From contig NZ_WAJT01000003.1 in NCBI RefSeq assembly GCF_009650605.1, positions 310,001-374,000 on the forward strand: DNA of 64,000 nucleotides, written 5' to 3'. A program made the position numbers and the translations under genes. Within the stretch, counting starts at the first letter, position 1. Each line of letters begins with the position of its first letter. The notes beneath the pieces are model-generated. The model saw only the letters and a program-made list of their open reading frames with translations, did no database searches and was not told the origin of the DNA. The DNA is from Labrenzia sp. CE80 (lineage in GTDB: Bacteria; Pseudomonadota; Alphaproteobacteria; Rhizobiales; Stappiaceae). Shown here piece after piece: positions 31,399 through 40,771 of this stretch.

Positions 31399-31889
31399 TC
31401 CGCATCGCTGACATTCTTGCTGCTGGAACCTGGGACGGTGAGCCTGCAGAGACGATCACTCTGGACAGGGAAGACCGGCATCGACGCAGAGCTGTTCTGA
31501 CCGGGTCAGGCGGCACCGCGTTCCTGCTCGACCAGCCCAATGCAGTGCATCTGCACCATGGTGACGGACTTCAGTTGGAAGATGGCCGCATCGTCGAAGT
31601 TGTCGGGGCCTCCGAAGAACTGGTCGAGATCGAGGCGGAGGACATGGGTCATCTGGTCAAGATCGCTTGGCATCTGGGCAACCGGCATCTGCCGACGCAA
31701 TTGATGGGACAAACCCTGCGGATCCGCCGGGACCATGTCATCGAAGATCTTGTTGTCCGCCTTGGCGGCAAATTGACATTTCTGCGCGCGCCATTTGATC
31801 CGGAGGGTGGCGCCTATGGCCATGGCCAAACCCACGGACATGATCACGGGCACGAAAGTCACCATCATGGACACTCGCATGACCACTGA
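31395..31889 (+). CDS. ureE: Urease accessory protein UreE
   Basis: 164 residues; nickel-binding metallochaperone that gives Ni to the UreG/F/D complex. N-terminal domain ILAAGTWDGEPAETITLDREDRHRR in parts, metal-site block IAWHLGNRHLPTQL with conserved His, and C-terminal tail of about 20 residues rich in His-Gly-Asp repeats (HGHDHGHESHHHGHSHDH). Start overlaps the GST stop; its end overlaps the ureF start. Confidence 0.95.
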   Translation: MIRIADILAAGTWDGEPAETITLDREDRHRRRAVLTGSGGTAFLLDQPNAVHLHHGDGLQLEDGRIVEVVGASEELVEIEAEDMGHLVKIAWHLGNRHLPTQLMGQTLRIRRDHVIEDLVVRLGGKLTFLRAPFDPEGGAYGHGQTHGHDHGHESHHHGHSHDH

Positions 31890-32607
31890 TGCGGTGTCTT
31901 CCGCAGCGCTCTATCGCCTGCTCGCCTTTCTCTCTCCTGCCTTTCCGATTGGTTCCTATACCTATAGCCACGGTCTGGAGCAGGTGATCGAGGAGGGAGA
32001 GGTCACGGACGCTCAAAGCCTAAAGATCTGGCTTGGGGAGGTCCTGCGCTTTGGTGCCGGCCGCAGCGACATCATCCTTGCCAAAGAAACGATGCTTGCA
32101 GCGATGCGCGACGACAAAGCAGCCGTTTGTGACCTGATCGATCTTGGCCTCGCCCTGCAGCCCTCCAGGGAGCGCCATCTGGAAACCAGCGCACAGGGCA
32201 CAGCCTTTATCGATGCGGTTGTGAAGGCCTGGTTACCAGAGGGCGACAGTCCGGCCGCTCGTGTATTTGCAAGTCTCACTGATATTTCGTCCCCGAACGC
32301 ACCAAAGTCTTGGCCTTATCCGGTCGCAGTCGGACTGACCGCGGCCGCTTGGAACCTTCCCACCGACGCAACGGCAACAGGACTGCTCCACGCCTTCAGT
32401 ACAAACATCATTTCGGCTGCGGTCCGGGCGGTTCCACTTGGACAAAGCGACGGTCAGCGCGTTTTGGCGGCGCTGGAAGAAACAATCGCTGAAGTGACCC
32501 GGGAGGCACTCGATGCCGGTCTGGACGAACTCGGCACCTGCAGTTTTTTGGCCGACATTGCGTCCATGGCCCATGAAACAAAATACTCGAGGTTGTTCCG
32601 CTCATGA
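31879..32607 (+). CDS. ureF: Urease accessory protein UreF
   Basis: 242 residues from the ATG at 31879 (MTTDAVSSAALYRLLAFLSPAFPIGSYTYSHGLE). An ATG at 31867 is an alternative; the longer frame to 31795 runs through the ureE His tail and is rejected. UreF gates UreG GTPase and nickel transfer. LAFLSPAFPIGSYTYSHG and the NIISAAVRAVPLGQSDGQ block are typical. The coding region overlaps ureE by 11 bases and ureG by 4. Confidence 0.93.
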   Translation: MTTDAVSSAALYRLLAFLSPAFPIGSYTYSHGLEQVIEEGEVTDAQSLKIWLGEVLRFGAGRSDIILAKETMLAAMRDDKAAVCDLIDLGLALQPSRERHLETSAQGTAFIDAVVKAWLPEGDSPAARVFASLTDISSPNAPKSWPYPVAVGLTAAAWNLPTDATATGLLHAFSTNIISAAVRAVPLGQSDGQRVLAALEETIAEVTREALDAGLDELGTCSFLADIASMAHETKYSRLFRS

Positions 32608-33215
32608 ATTCTTCAAACGGTGCTTTGCGTGTTGGAATTGGCGGCCCGGTCGGATCCGGCAAGACCACTTTGACCGACAAGCTTTGCAAGGCGATGCGCG
32701 ATCAGTACTCGCTCGCCGTCATTACCAATGACATCTACACCAGTGAAGACGCCGAGGCGTTGATGCGATCTCAGGCGCTCTCCAGCGATCGCATTCGCGG
32801 TGTGGAAACTGGCGGTTGCCCGCATACGGCCATTCGTGAAGACGCATCCATCAATCTGGCCGCCGTCGCCGATCTCAATCAAGCGTTTCCCGATCTCGAT
32901 CTCATTCTGATTGAGTCTGGCGGCGACAATCTCGCAGCGACGTTCTCGCCGGAACTGGCAGATCTGACCATCTATGTCATCGATGTGGCCGCGGGCGAGG
33001 AAATCCCGCGCAAGGGTGGTCCGGGCATCACTCGCTCGGATTTGCTGGTCATCAACAAGACCGATCTGGCCCCCCATGTAGGCGCTGATCTCTCCGTGAT
33101 GGATCGCGACGCAACGAAAATGCGTAAGGAGCGGCCCTTTGTTTTTGCAAATACGAAAGCTGGGGCAGGGGTTCAGGAAATCGTGCAATTCATCATCGAA
33201 AAAGGCGGGCTCTAG
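32604..33215 (+). CDS. ureG: Urease accessory GTPase UreG
   Basis: 203 residues; SIMIBI-class GTPase driving nickel insertion into urease. P-loop GIGGPVGSGKTTLTDKL near 11-27, metal-binding Cys-Pro-His motif in GGCPHTAIREDAS, Walker-B-like LILIESGGDNLAATFSPELAD and NKTDLAP (NKxD guanine motif). Overlaps ureF by four bases and ends the operon; no clear terminator is seen in the following 120 bases. Confidence 0.97.
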   Translation: MNSSNGALRVGIGGPVGSGKTTLTDKLCKAMRDQYSLAVITNDIYTSEDAEALMRSQALSSDRIRGVETGGCPHTAIREDASINLAAVADLNQAFPDLDLILIESGGDNLAATFSPELADLTIYVIDVAAGEEIPRKGGPGITRSDLLVINKTDLAPHVGADLSVMDRDATKMRKERPFVFANTKAGAGVQEIVQFIIEKGGL

Positions 33216-33336
33216 GGTCATCGTTCAAGCACCTGTGAGGATCATGAAATTAAATTCGCGTCCCGTTCAGCCGAGTTGCAATAAAATCCAAATCTGACTT
33301 AAGTCATCACTCATTGATCGAAAGGGGAGACCGATC

Positions 33337-33735
33337 ATGATGTTCGACGGTATCAATCTCTTGGCGGTGCTGGCCGCTGCCGCTGGCTCATTTGTGTTTG
33401 GCGCAATCTGGTATGGCGCGCTTGGCAAGGCATGGATGAAGGCGGCAAGCCTGTCACCTGAACAGACAAAGCCGGCTCCAGTGACAATGGCCCTCGCCTT
33501 TGCCTGCCAGTTCTTGATGGCCTTCGTCCTGGCCGGCGTGATCTACCACGTTGGCGGAACGAACCTGAATACCGGCCTTATCTCCGCGGGAATGGTTTGG
33601 ACTGGCTTCATTTTGACCAGCCAGATCGTCAATCACCGTTTTCAGGGTGCGCCCTGGTCGCTGACCTTGATCGATTGCGGCCATTGGCTCGGAGTCTTGA
33701 TGCTTCACGGCACCATCATAGGCCTGATTGGCTAG
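33337..33735 (+). CDS. DUF1761 family membrane protein
   Basis: 132 residues with about four membrane helices. The N-terminal VFGAIWYGALGKAWMKAA and the FILTSQIVNHRFQGAPWSLTLIDCGHWLG blocks are typical of DUF1761. Function unknown. AAAGGGGAG lies in front of the ATG. It follows ureG by 121 bases on the same strand, and precedes acs by 144 bases; it is probably its own unit. Confidence 0.82.
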   Translation: MMFDGINLLAVLAAAAGSFVFGAIWYGALGKAWMKAASLSPEQTKPAPVTMALAFACQFLMAFVLAGVIYHVGGTNLNTGLISAGMVWTGFILTSQIVNHRFQGAPWSLTLIDCGHWLGVLMLHGTIIGLIG

Positions 33736-33879
33736 GCCTCTTCGACCAAGGTTGACGCCTACGAAAGTACCAACCCTTGCGTATGGACGCTGTGTCGGTG
33801 CATGCGCATAATGTCGCCGACAACGTCGGGTCTGCCGTTTGGGCACGCGCCCTTTTAGTGATGTCTGGGAGGTTATCAC

Positions 33880-35817
33880 ATGTCGGACAATGTATTCCCC
33901 GTGCCTGCTGAGGTCGCGGGGCGGGCTCATGTGGACAATGCGAAGTACCTGGAGATGTACAAGCGGTCGGTCGAGGACCCCGAAGGGTTCTGGGGCGAGC
34001 ATGGCAAGCGCGTCGACTGGATCAAGCCTTACACCAAGGTGAAAAACACCTCCTACGACTACCACAACGTGGACATCAAGTGGTTCGAGGATGGAACCCT
34101 TAACGTGTCGACCAACTGTGTGGACCGGCATCTGGAGACCCGTGGCGACCAGCCCGCAATCATTTGGGAAGGCGACGATCCGAGCGAAAGCAAGGTCATC
34201 ACCTACAAGCAGCTTCATCACGAAGTGAATGTCTTCGCCAACGTCCTGCATTCCCAGGGTGTCAAGAAGGGGGATCGCGTCACGCTCTACCTTCCGATGA
34301 TCCCCGAGGCGGCCTATGCGATGCTCGCCTGCGCGCGCATCGGAGCGGTTCACTCCATCGTCTTTGGCGGATTCTCACCAGACAGTCTTGCCCAGCGCAT
34401 CGAAGGCTGTGACAGCAAGTGCATCGTGACCGCTGATGAAGGCCTGCGCGGCGGACGCAAGGTTCCCTTAAAAGCCAACGTTGACAAGGCAGTCGAGAAG
34501 GCACCGGTCGACAGCGTCATTGTGGTCAAGCGCACCGGTGGCGACATCACCATGCAGGACGGTCGCGACGTCTGGTATCATGAAGAAGCCGACCGGGTTT
34601 CAGATAACTGCGCGCCCGTGGAAATGAACGCGGAAGATCCGCTGTTTATTCTCTATACCTCTGGCTCCACGGGCCAGCCCAAAGGTGTTCTGCACACGAC
34701 CGGCGGCTATCTCGTCTACGCCTCGATGACCCATCAATATGTCTTCGACTATCATGATGGCGACGTCTACTGGTGTACGGCAGATGTGGGCTGGGTCACC
34801 GGCCACAGCTACATCGTCTATGGACCGCTGGCCAACGGTGCGACGACCCTGATGTTTGAAGGCGTGCCGACCTATCCGGGACCCGGCCGTTTTTGGGAAG
34901 TTTGCGACAAGCACAACGTCAACATCTTCTACACGGCCCCAACGGCCATTCGCGCACTCATGGGCGCTGGCGACGAACACGTCACCGCTACGTCGCGCAA
35001 ATCCTTGCGGCTGCTGGGCTCCGTCGGTGAGCCAATCAATCCGGAAGCTTGGAACTGGTACTACAATGTGGTGGGCGAAAAGCGCTGCCCCATCGTCGAC
35101 ACCTGGTGGCAGACCGAAACCGGCGGAATCCTGATCACGCCGCTTCCCGGCGCAACAGCACTGAAGCCCGGATCCGCAACACGTCCCTTCTTCGGCGTCC
35201 AGCCGGCAATCGTCGATGCGGAAGGACAGTTTCTGGAGGGAGCCACCGAGGGGAACCTGGTCATCACCGACAGCTGGCCCGGTCAGATGCGCTCAGTCTA
35301 TGGCGATCACGAGCGGTTCGTTCAGACCTACTTCGCCACCTACAAGGGTCTCTACTTCACCGGTGACGGCTGCCGCCGCGATGAAGACGGCTATTACTGG
35401 ATCACCGGCCGCGTGGATGACGTCATCAATGTCTCTGGCCACCGTATGGGCACGGCAGAGGTCGAAAGTGCACTCGTCGCCCACCAGAAGGTCTCGGAGG
35501 CCGCCGTGGTCGGCTATCCGCACGACATCAAGGGGCAGGGCATCTACGCCTATGTCACGCTGATGGAAGGCGAAGAACCGACGGATGACCTAAAAAAGGA
35601 ACTGGTGAAACACGTTCGCTCTGAAATCGGACCGATCGCATCTCCGGACCTGATCCAGTTCTCGCCCGGCCTGCCGAAGACCCGTTCCGGCAAGATCATG
35701 CGCCGCATCCTGCGCAAGATCGCCGAAGACAGCTTCGACAACCTCGGTGACACCTCGACTTTGGCGGATCCTGCCGTTGTCGATGACCTGATCGATAATC
35801 GTCAGAACCGCGGCTGA
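33880..35817 (+). CDS. acs: Acetyl-CoA synthetase
   Basis: AMP-forming acetate:CoA ligase, 645 residues. ANL motifs: phosphate loop YTSGSTGQPKGVLHTTGGY, WWQTETGGI active-site block, ADVGWVTGHSYIVYGPL, GDGCRRDEDGYYWITGR hinge, and C-terminal PKTRSGKIMRRILRK, whose Lys is the residue acetylated to switch Acs off. The GGGAGG ribosome-binding site precedes the ATG. A strong terminator follows directly. It supplies acetyl-CoA from acetate. Confidence 0.97.
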   Translation: MSDNVFPVPAEVAGRAHVDNAKYLEMYKRSVEDPEGFWGEHGKRVDWIKPYTKVKNTSYDYHNVDIKWFEDGTLNVSTNCVDRHLETRGDQPAIIWEGDDPSESKVITYKQLHHEVNVFANVLHSQGVKKGDRVTLYLPMIPEAAYAMLACARIGAVHSIVFGGFSPDSLAQRIEGCDSKCIVTADEGLRGGRKVPLKANVDKAVEKAPVDSVIVVKRTGGDITMQDGRDVWYHEEADRVSDNCAPVEMNAEDPLFILYTSGSTGQPKGVLHTTGGYLVYASMTHQYVFDYHDGDVYWCTADVGWVTGHSYIVYGPLANGATTLMFEGVPTYPGPGRFWEVCDKHNVNIFYTAPTAIRALMGAGDEHVTATSRKSLRLLGSVGEPINPEAWNWYYNVVGEKRCPIVDTWWQTETGGILITPLPGATALKPGSATRPFFGVQPAIVDAEGQFLEGATEGNLVITDSWPGQMRSVYGDHERFVQTYFATYKGLYFTGDGCRRDEDGYYWITGRVDDVINVSGHRMGTAEVESALVAHQKVSEAAVVGYPHDIKGQGIYAYVTLMEGEEPTDDLKKELVKHVRSEIGPIASPDLIQFSPGLPKTRSGKIMRRILRKIAEDSFDNLGDTSTLADPAVVDDLIDNRQNRG

Positions 35818-35840
35818 CGTATCGCCCTACGTAAACAACA

Positions 35841-35870
35841 AAAGGCGCGCCCAACGACGCGCCTTTTTTT
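35841..35870 (+). terminator. Rho-independent terminator after acs
   Basis: AAAGGCGCG (35841-35849) and CGCGCC plus T-run (35858-35870) form a GC-rich stem with an eight-base loop, ending in seven T. It lies 24 bases after the acs stop and 20 before the convergent TadG-like gene end. Confidence 0.92.
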
Positions 35871-35889
35871 ATGACCTAAAAACCGATGG

Positions 35890-37338
35890 TTATTTTGCCA
35901 GGTAGATCGACTGAATTTTCTTTGCGATGTTGCCGAATGCGTTGATTAGTTCGTCTTGAGAATCGGCTGAGTAAAAATTGCTATCTTCAGAAGCACATTG
36001 CTCCATCAATTCTTCTCCATAGTCCGATCCGGTCGTTTCAAAATAGATTGTAAATACCTCAATATTATTATTCGCCATCTGTTCGCAAAATTCCAGACCA
36101 CGAACCGCAGATTCATCAGAAATATCCGCGTCATCGTCATAGTATTCAGTCCAAATATCTTCCGTTACCTCGATTTCAGAGCATATATATTTCCATTTAT
36201 ACCCACCATTTTTTCTTGAGACTTTAGTCCATTCACAATCACCTTCTTCAATACTTGTAGTTTCTACTTCATCGAAATAGTTATTAAAATCACCGTCCGT
36301 CATAACGATAGCAAACTTTAGGACATCATCATCGTCATACTGAGCTGGCGCACTGTCAGCTGGCCAGAGTGAACTCCAATTTGGAGAAAGTGTATACCAA
36401 CCCCATGCGATACCGGTCTGACCCGCCGTACCGTTGTCCGCTTTCAGGTCAGCTATTCTCTCCAATAAATCGTCGCGATCTGAGGTCAGAGGAAGCAGTT
36501 CTTGATCCGAACAAGACTCGCCAAATGCATCATCTTTCAGCTCGCCATTCCGGTACAGCTGGTCGCCCGGACCTTTAAAAAACAAAGATTCATCATCGTC
36601 GTAGTTATAGATTGCGTCTGTAAATCGTTCCGCACCTGGGCGTTCAGTCACACAGTTTCCGGACCCTGCAATTCCGTCTGTTACATCATCGGCGTAGGAT
36701 CCCAAATTGACACCTTGCGAGTATGGAACAATAGAAATCCGAACCTTGCTATCAGATTCAGATGTGTCCTCCGAAATGAGCGTTTCCACCAATTCTTCCG
36801 CAGCATCACGCAAAGCTGCGATATCCGAAGAATCACGTCCCATCGACCCCGTCACATCGAGGATCAACGCAAGTTCAACATCGAATTTCGAGTAGTTCAC
36901 TTCTGTCGATGACGCCACATCAATTGAGTCCGGCCCGATCCCGCCAAGCCCGACAAAATATGTCGGCACCGAGATCGTCGTGGATACAGAGACGACACCC
37001 TCGTCCGGATCAACGGTAAAATCCATATTGGCGACAGCAGCTTCACTCAGGCCCAATGAAGTCAAGTTGGCCGCAAACACCTCTTCCAGCATCTCGCCGA
37101 TCTCATCATCGGTCATGATTGAGGTTGAAAGCTCAGCCGCGACGGCAAGGGCCGATGCATCCAGTGCATTGACCATAATCTCGCGATCGTTGATCGCGCG
37201 CCCATAGTCAATGCCCGCTCCTGCAATCACGACGACCACAAGGCTCATTACGGCAAAGATTGGCAGGATTGCACCGCGGGTATCATCGGCAAGTTTTTGA
37301 GAGCTGCGGGCAATCTGTCTGGAAAAGGCCATGAACAT
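35890..37338 (-). CDS. TadG-like pilus/vWA-domain protein
   Basis: 482 residues. A membrane segment near 23-43 within a TadE/TadG-like start (RGAILPIFAVMSLVVVVIAGAGIDYGRAI) and a vWA domain whose metal site is DVTGS at 161-165 in LALILDVTGSMG. Such proteins act with Flp pili or envelope adhesion; no other tad genes are in the window, so the role is uncertain. GGAGA precedes the ATG. Base use is unusual: three lines (36001-36180) are 40% G+C by hand count (72/180), against 58% in 34801-34860. The N-terminal third looks less extreme. This suggests transfer or exchange of the C-terminal portion. Confidence 0.82.
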   Translation of the reverse strand: MFMAFSRQIARSSQKLADDTRGAILPIFAVMSLVVVVIAGAGIDYGRAINDREIMVNALDASALAVAAELSTSIMTDDEIGEMLEEVFAANLTSLGLSEAAVANMDFTVDPDEGVVSVSTTISVPTYFVGLGGIGPDSIDVASSTEVNYSKFDVELALILDVTGSMGRDSSDIAALRDAAEELVETLISEDTSESDSKVRISIVPYSQGVNLGSYADDVTDGIAGSGNCVTERPGAERFTDAIYNYDDDESLFFKGPGDQLYRNGELKDDAFGESCSDQELLPLTSDRDDLLERIADLKADNGTAGQTGIAWGWYTLSPNWSSLWPADSAPAQYDDDDVLKFAIVMTDGDFNNYFDEVETTSIEEGDCEWTKVSRKNGGYKWKYICSEIEVTEDIWTEYYDDDADISDESAVRGLEFCEQMANNNIEVFTIYFETTGSDYGEELMEQCASEDSNFYSADSQDELINAFGNIAKKIQSIYLAK

Positions 37339-37504
37339 AGTCGGGTCTCCGGGTCACTTGACGGAAGATCCTTAAGTCATTGGGCTTTCATTTTAGTAAA
37401 ATTGACCAGAGAGATATCGTTAACATCTTGCGGAAAAGCCAGAGAAATCCTCATCCTGGCACAAATAGGTAAAGTCTCGCGGAAGTGTGATCTCAGCCCG
37501 AAGC

Positions 37505-38062
37505 CTAAGGCTCGAGCTCTGTGTCCCAATACAGGAAGTCGAGCCAGCTCTCATGCAGGTAATTTGGCGGGAAACCCCGACCGTTGTTGTGCAGATCCTG
37601 GATGGTTGGCTGAAAAGGCATGTGCATCGGCCACATGTTCAGCTGTTCACAGGACTTGTTGGCCTTCTTCAGATTACACGGCGAACAAGCGGTAATCACA
37701 TTCTCCCAGGTGGTCAAACCGCCTTTGGAGCGGGGGATCAGGTGATCGAAGGTAAGCTCATCCTTCGTACCGCAATATTGGCACTGAAATCTGTCGCGGA
37801 GAAATACGTTGAAGCGGGTAAAGGCGGGGTATCTGCTGGGTTTGACAAATGTCTTGAGGGAAACGACGCTCGGAAGTCGAAATTCGAAGCTCGGACTTCG
37901 AACCGCGGTTTCATATTCCGAAACGATGTTCACCCGGTCCAGAAAGACAGCCTTTACGGTGTCCTGCCAGGACCAGAGGGACAAGGGATAATAACTCAAG
38001 GGCCGGTAATCGGCATTCAGTACCAATGCCGGATGGGCACCCGACGTAACCGCAATCGTCAC
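37505..38062 (-). CDS. HNH endonuclease
   Basis: 185 residues. An HNH core with a structural zinc site: CQYCGTKDELTFDHLIPRSKGG, then WENVITACSPCNLKKANKS (paired Cys-x-x-Cys and the DH-x-x-P ... N ... H-like catalytic set). The N-terminus (LVLNADYRPLSYYPLSLWSW) and C-terminus (W-LDFLYW) are the same as in a broadly conserved alphaproteobacterial housekeeping HNH protein, not a mobile one. No partner restriction, phage or toxin gene is near. Its activity and target are unknown. Confidence 0.88.
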   Translation of the reverse strand: MTIAVTSGAHPALVLNADYRPLSYYPLSLWSWQDTVKAVFLDRVNIVSEYETAVRSPSFEFRLPSVVSLKTFVKPSRYPAFTRFNVFLRDRFQCQYCGTKDELTFDHLIPRSKGGLTTWENVITACSPCNLKKANKSCEQLNMWPMHMPFQPTIQDLHNNGRGFPPNYLHESWLDFLYWDTELEP

Positions 38063-38305
38063 CTTCCGCTCCTCATGCCTGTCGAATGGCCTGCCATCCG
38101 GTCATTCAGACAACAGGATCAGTCCTCATGAGACGAGAGTATTGTAGAGCGCTGGTGACACTCTTGTGAAGCCTGCAATCAACTTGTCAGGCACTTGTTC
38201 AAAAGCAACGAAAACGGTTGATTAACGAAGGTTAACCTTTTGATTTTTTACCGTTATCGCCTGAGGCAGCGAAATTCCATCAGAGGCAACTGCGGACAAA
38301 TAAAA

Positions 38306-38328
38306 ACGGGCGCCTCATGGGCGCCCGT
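38306..38328 (-). terminator. Terminator after leuC
   Basis: ACGGGCGCC (38306-38314) and GGCGCCCGT (38320-38328) pair perfectly; on the minus strand the stem is followed by TTTTTATTTG. It lies 24 bases after the leuC stop. Confidence 0.92.
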
Positions 38329-38352
38329 GAATTTTTCAAATTTCCGGTCGAA

Positions 38353-39765
38353 TCACGACGTCGGCCAATCGCGAATGTCGACGAAATGACCCTGAATCGC
38401 AGCCGCAGCCGCCATGGCAGGCGACACGAGATGTGTCCGGCCCTTAAAGCCCTGACGGCCTTCGAAGTTGCGGTTCGACGTTGAGGCACAACGTTCACCC
38501 GGCTTCAGCTTGTCCGCATTCATCGCAAGGCACATGGAGCAACCTGGCTCACGCCACTCAAAACCGGCATCCTTGAAGATCTTGTCCAGGCCTTCGGCTT
38601 CGGCTTGTTCCTTAACGAGACCAGAGCCTGGAACGACCATCGCATTTACATGATCACTTACCTTGCGATCACCGACCATCGCAGCAGCAGCGCGCAGATC
38701 CTCGATCCGTCCATTGGTGCAAGAGCCGATGAACACACGGTCGACCGGAATGTCAGTGATCTTGGTTCCCGGCTCCAGTCCCATGTATTCCAAGGCACGC
38801 CACTTCGACTTGCGGGTGTTTTCGTCTTCAATCTCATCCGGATCAGGCACAACGCTCGTGACCGAAGTTACATCCTCAGGCGAAGATCCCCAGGTAACAA
38901 TCGGCGGTAAATTGGCGGCATCCAGCGTCACGACCTTGTCGAAATGGGCACCTTCGTCCGAGCGGAGGCTCTTCCAGTATTCAACGGCCATATCCCAGGC
39001 TTCGCCCGTTGGCGCCTTCGGACGTCCCTTGATGTATTCGAAAGTCGTCTCGTCAGGGGCAATCAGACCAGCGCGTGCACCACCCTCGATCGACATGTTG
39101 CAGATGGTCATCCGACCTTCCATTGACAGCGACTGAATCGCTTCGCCCGCATATTCCATCACGTAACCGGTGCCACCCGCAGTCCCGATCTCGCCAATAA
39201 TCGCAAGGATGATATCCTTGGCAGTCACGCCTTCGGGAAGCTTGCCATCCACCTGGATCAGCATGTTCTTGGCTTTTTTCTGGATCAGCGTCTGCGTTGC
39301 GAGGACGTGCTCGACTTCAGACGTACCGATGCCGTGTGCCAGTGCACCAAATGCACCATGGGTCGACGTATGGCTGTCACCACAGACAATCGTCATGCCC
39401 GGCAGGGTGAAGCCCTGTTCCGGCCCAACAATATGCACGACGCCTTGGCGCTTGTCGTAGGCGTCGTAATACTCGATGCCAAACTCGCGGGTGTTATCCG
39501 CAAGAGCCGCAATCTGGGTCACGCTCTCAGGGTCCGGATTGGGCAGGCTGCGATCCGTTGTCGGCACATTGTGATCAACGACTGCCAGCGTCTTCTGCGG
39601 CTGACGCACCTTGCGGCCAGTCATTCGCAGGCCCTCGAAGGCCTGTGGGCTGGTCACTTCGTGAACGAGATGGCGGTCAATATAGAGCAGGCCCGTTCCG
39701 TCGTCCTGCATGTCGACCAGATGGTCGTCCCAGATCTTGTCGTAAAGCGTCCTGGCTTTAGTCAT
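38353..39765 (-). CDS. leuC: 3-isopropylmalate dehydratase large subunit
   Basis: 470 residues; iron-sulfur isomerase of leucine biosynthesis that pairs with a LeuD subunit not in this window. Aconitase-family blocks VCGDSHTSTHGAFG, VFIGSCTNGRIEDLRAAA, and EWREPGCSMCLAMNAD, which carry the Cys ligands of the 4Fe-4S cluster, are present. AGGAGAG is well placed before the ATG. It is last of the downstream cluster after rplS but separated from it by a terminator and about 230 bases. Confidence 0.96.
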   Translation of the reverse strand: MTKARTLYDKIWDDHLVDMQDDGTGLLYIDRHLVHEVTSPQAFEGLRMTGRKVRQPQKTLAVVDHNVPTTDRSLPNPDPESVTQIAALADNTREFGIEYYDAYDKRQGVVHIVGPEQGFTLPGMTIVCGDSHTSTHGAFGALAHGIGTSEVEHVLATQTLIQKKAKNMLIQVDGKLPEGVTAKDIILAIIGEIGTAGGTGYVMEYAGEAIQSLSMEGRMTICNMSIEGGARAGLIAPDETTFEYIKGRPKAPTGEAWDMAVEYWKSLRSDEGAHFDKVVTLDAANLPPIVTWGSSPEDVTSVTSVVPDPDEIEDENTRKSKWRALEYMGLEPGTKITDIPVDRVFIGSCTNGRIEDLRAAAAMVGDRKVSDHVNAMVVPGSGLVKEQAEAEGLDKIFKDAGFEWREPGCSMCLAMNADKLKPGERCASTSNRNFEGRQGFKGRTHLVSPAMAAAAAIQGHFVDIRDWPTS

Positions 39766-39992
39766 TGGTTCTCTCCTGAAACCTGGGCGGCCCTTGTTCT
39801 TTATCGTCGCGAAGCAGCACTAAACCGCTGGCGTTTGGACCGTCCCTGAAAGATGCGGCGTCAAATGCATCTCCCCATTCTCCCGCAATTCAATGACTCA
39901 TAGGGGGCCGTGAGGTCAAGCGGATTGACTTGAGCTTTTGTCAAGTGAGCTTGAAACCGCCGCAAATGGGGCGCGTGGACCGGTTCCAGCAA

Positions 39993-40020
39993 AAAAGGCG
40001 GCCCCGAAGGACCGCCTTTT
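39993..40020 (-). terminator. Terminator after rplS
   Basis: Plus-strand AAAAGGCGG (39993-40001) and CCGCCTTTT (40012-40020), with partial pairing inside the loop. On the minus strand it ends in a T-run. It lies 25 bases after the rplS stop and closes the rpsP-rimM-trmD-rplS cluster. Confidence 0.88.
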
Positions 40021-40045
40021 CAAATTCCGCAAAAGAGCGCCGTTC

Positions 40046-40516
40046 TTATTCGGCTGCTGCTTCTGCCGAATCTTTCTCAGCCTGCTTCTCAGCAGCCTTG
40101 ACGGCCTTAGCGGCAGCTGCGTCAGCACGAGTTGCTTCGTTCAGGCGCTTCGCGCGAGCGTTGGTTGCTTCAACGATACGGGCAGATTTACCGCGACGGT
40201 CGCGCAGGTAGTAGAGCTTCGCACGACGAACCTTACCGCGGCGAACCACTTCGACGCCTTCAAGCATCGGGGAATAGATTGGGAACACACGTTCCACACC
40301 TTCGCCGTAAGAGATTTTGCGAACCGTGAAGCTCTCGTTGATGCCGCCACCCGAACGGGAGATGCAAACACCTTCGTAAGCCTGCGTACGGGTACGTGTA
40401 CCTTCCGTAACGCGAACGTTGACCTTGATCGTGTCGCCAGGAGAAAATTCCGGCAGTTTGCGCTTCTCTTCGATCTTCGCCATTTCTTCGGCGTTGAGCT
40501 GTTCAATAATGTTCAT
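40046..40516 (-). CDS. rplS: Ribosomal protein L19
   Basis: 156 residues, longer than the usual ~115-120 because of an Ala/Lys/Glu-rich C-terminal extension from about 125, a feature of alphaproteobacterial L19. FSPGDTIKVNVRVTEGTRTR, FTVRKISYGEGVERVFPIYSP and the KLYYLRDRRGKSARI block match. Located at the 30S-50S interface of the ribosome. Follows trmD by about 255 bases on the same strand. Confidence 0.97.
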   Translation of the reverse strand: MNIIEQLNAEEMAKIEEKRKLPEFSPGDTIKVNVRVTEGTRTRTQAYEGVCISRSGGGINESFTVRKISYGEGVERVFPIYSPMLEGVEVVRRGKVRRAKLYYLRDRRGKSARIVEATNARAKRLNEATRADAAAAKAVKAAEKQAEKDSAEAAAE

Positions 40517-40771
40517 GGCATATTTCCCTTTTGATTTAGCAAAGCGGTCAGAGCGTCCAACTTGAAAAGCGGGACGGATTCACCGTCTTCGGGCCATGTG
40601 ACAATGCTCCAGGATCAATGTTGGCCGTAGCCACGAAAACGTCCACGCGAAAACACACGGAAATCCCCATCGGATCCATTCGCCGCGCGTGATACATCAA
40701 GATCGCGCGCTTGTCATGTGAATTCTGACGCCAATCAAGCTCTCGGCTGGAAAAAGCAGCCACAGCGAAGA

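Noticed and set aside
38222..38235. TTAA-N6-TTAA upstream of the HNH gene
   Set aside because: Spacing is six bases, not the seven required for CtrA; it is a palindromic TTAAC-GAAG-GTTAA word instead.
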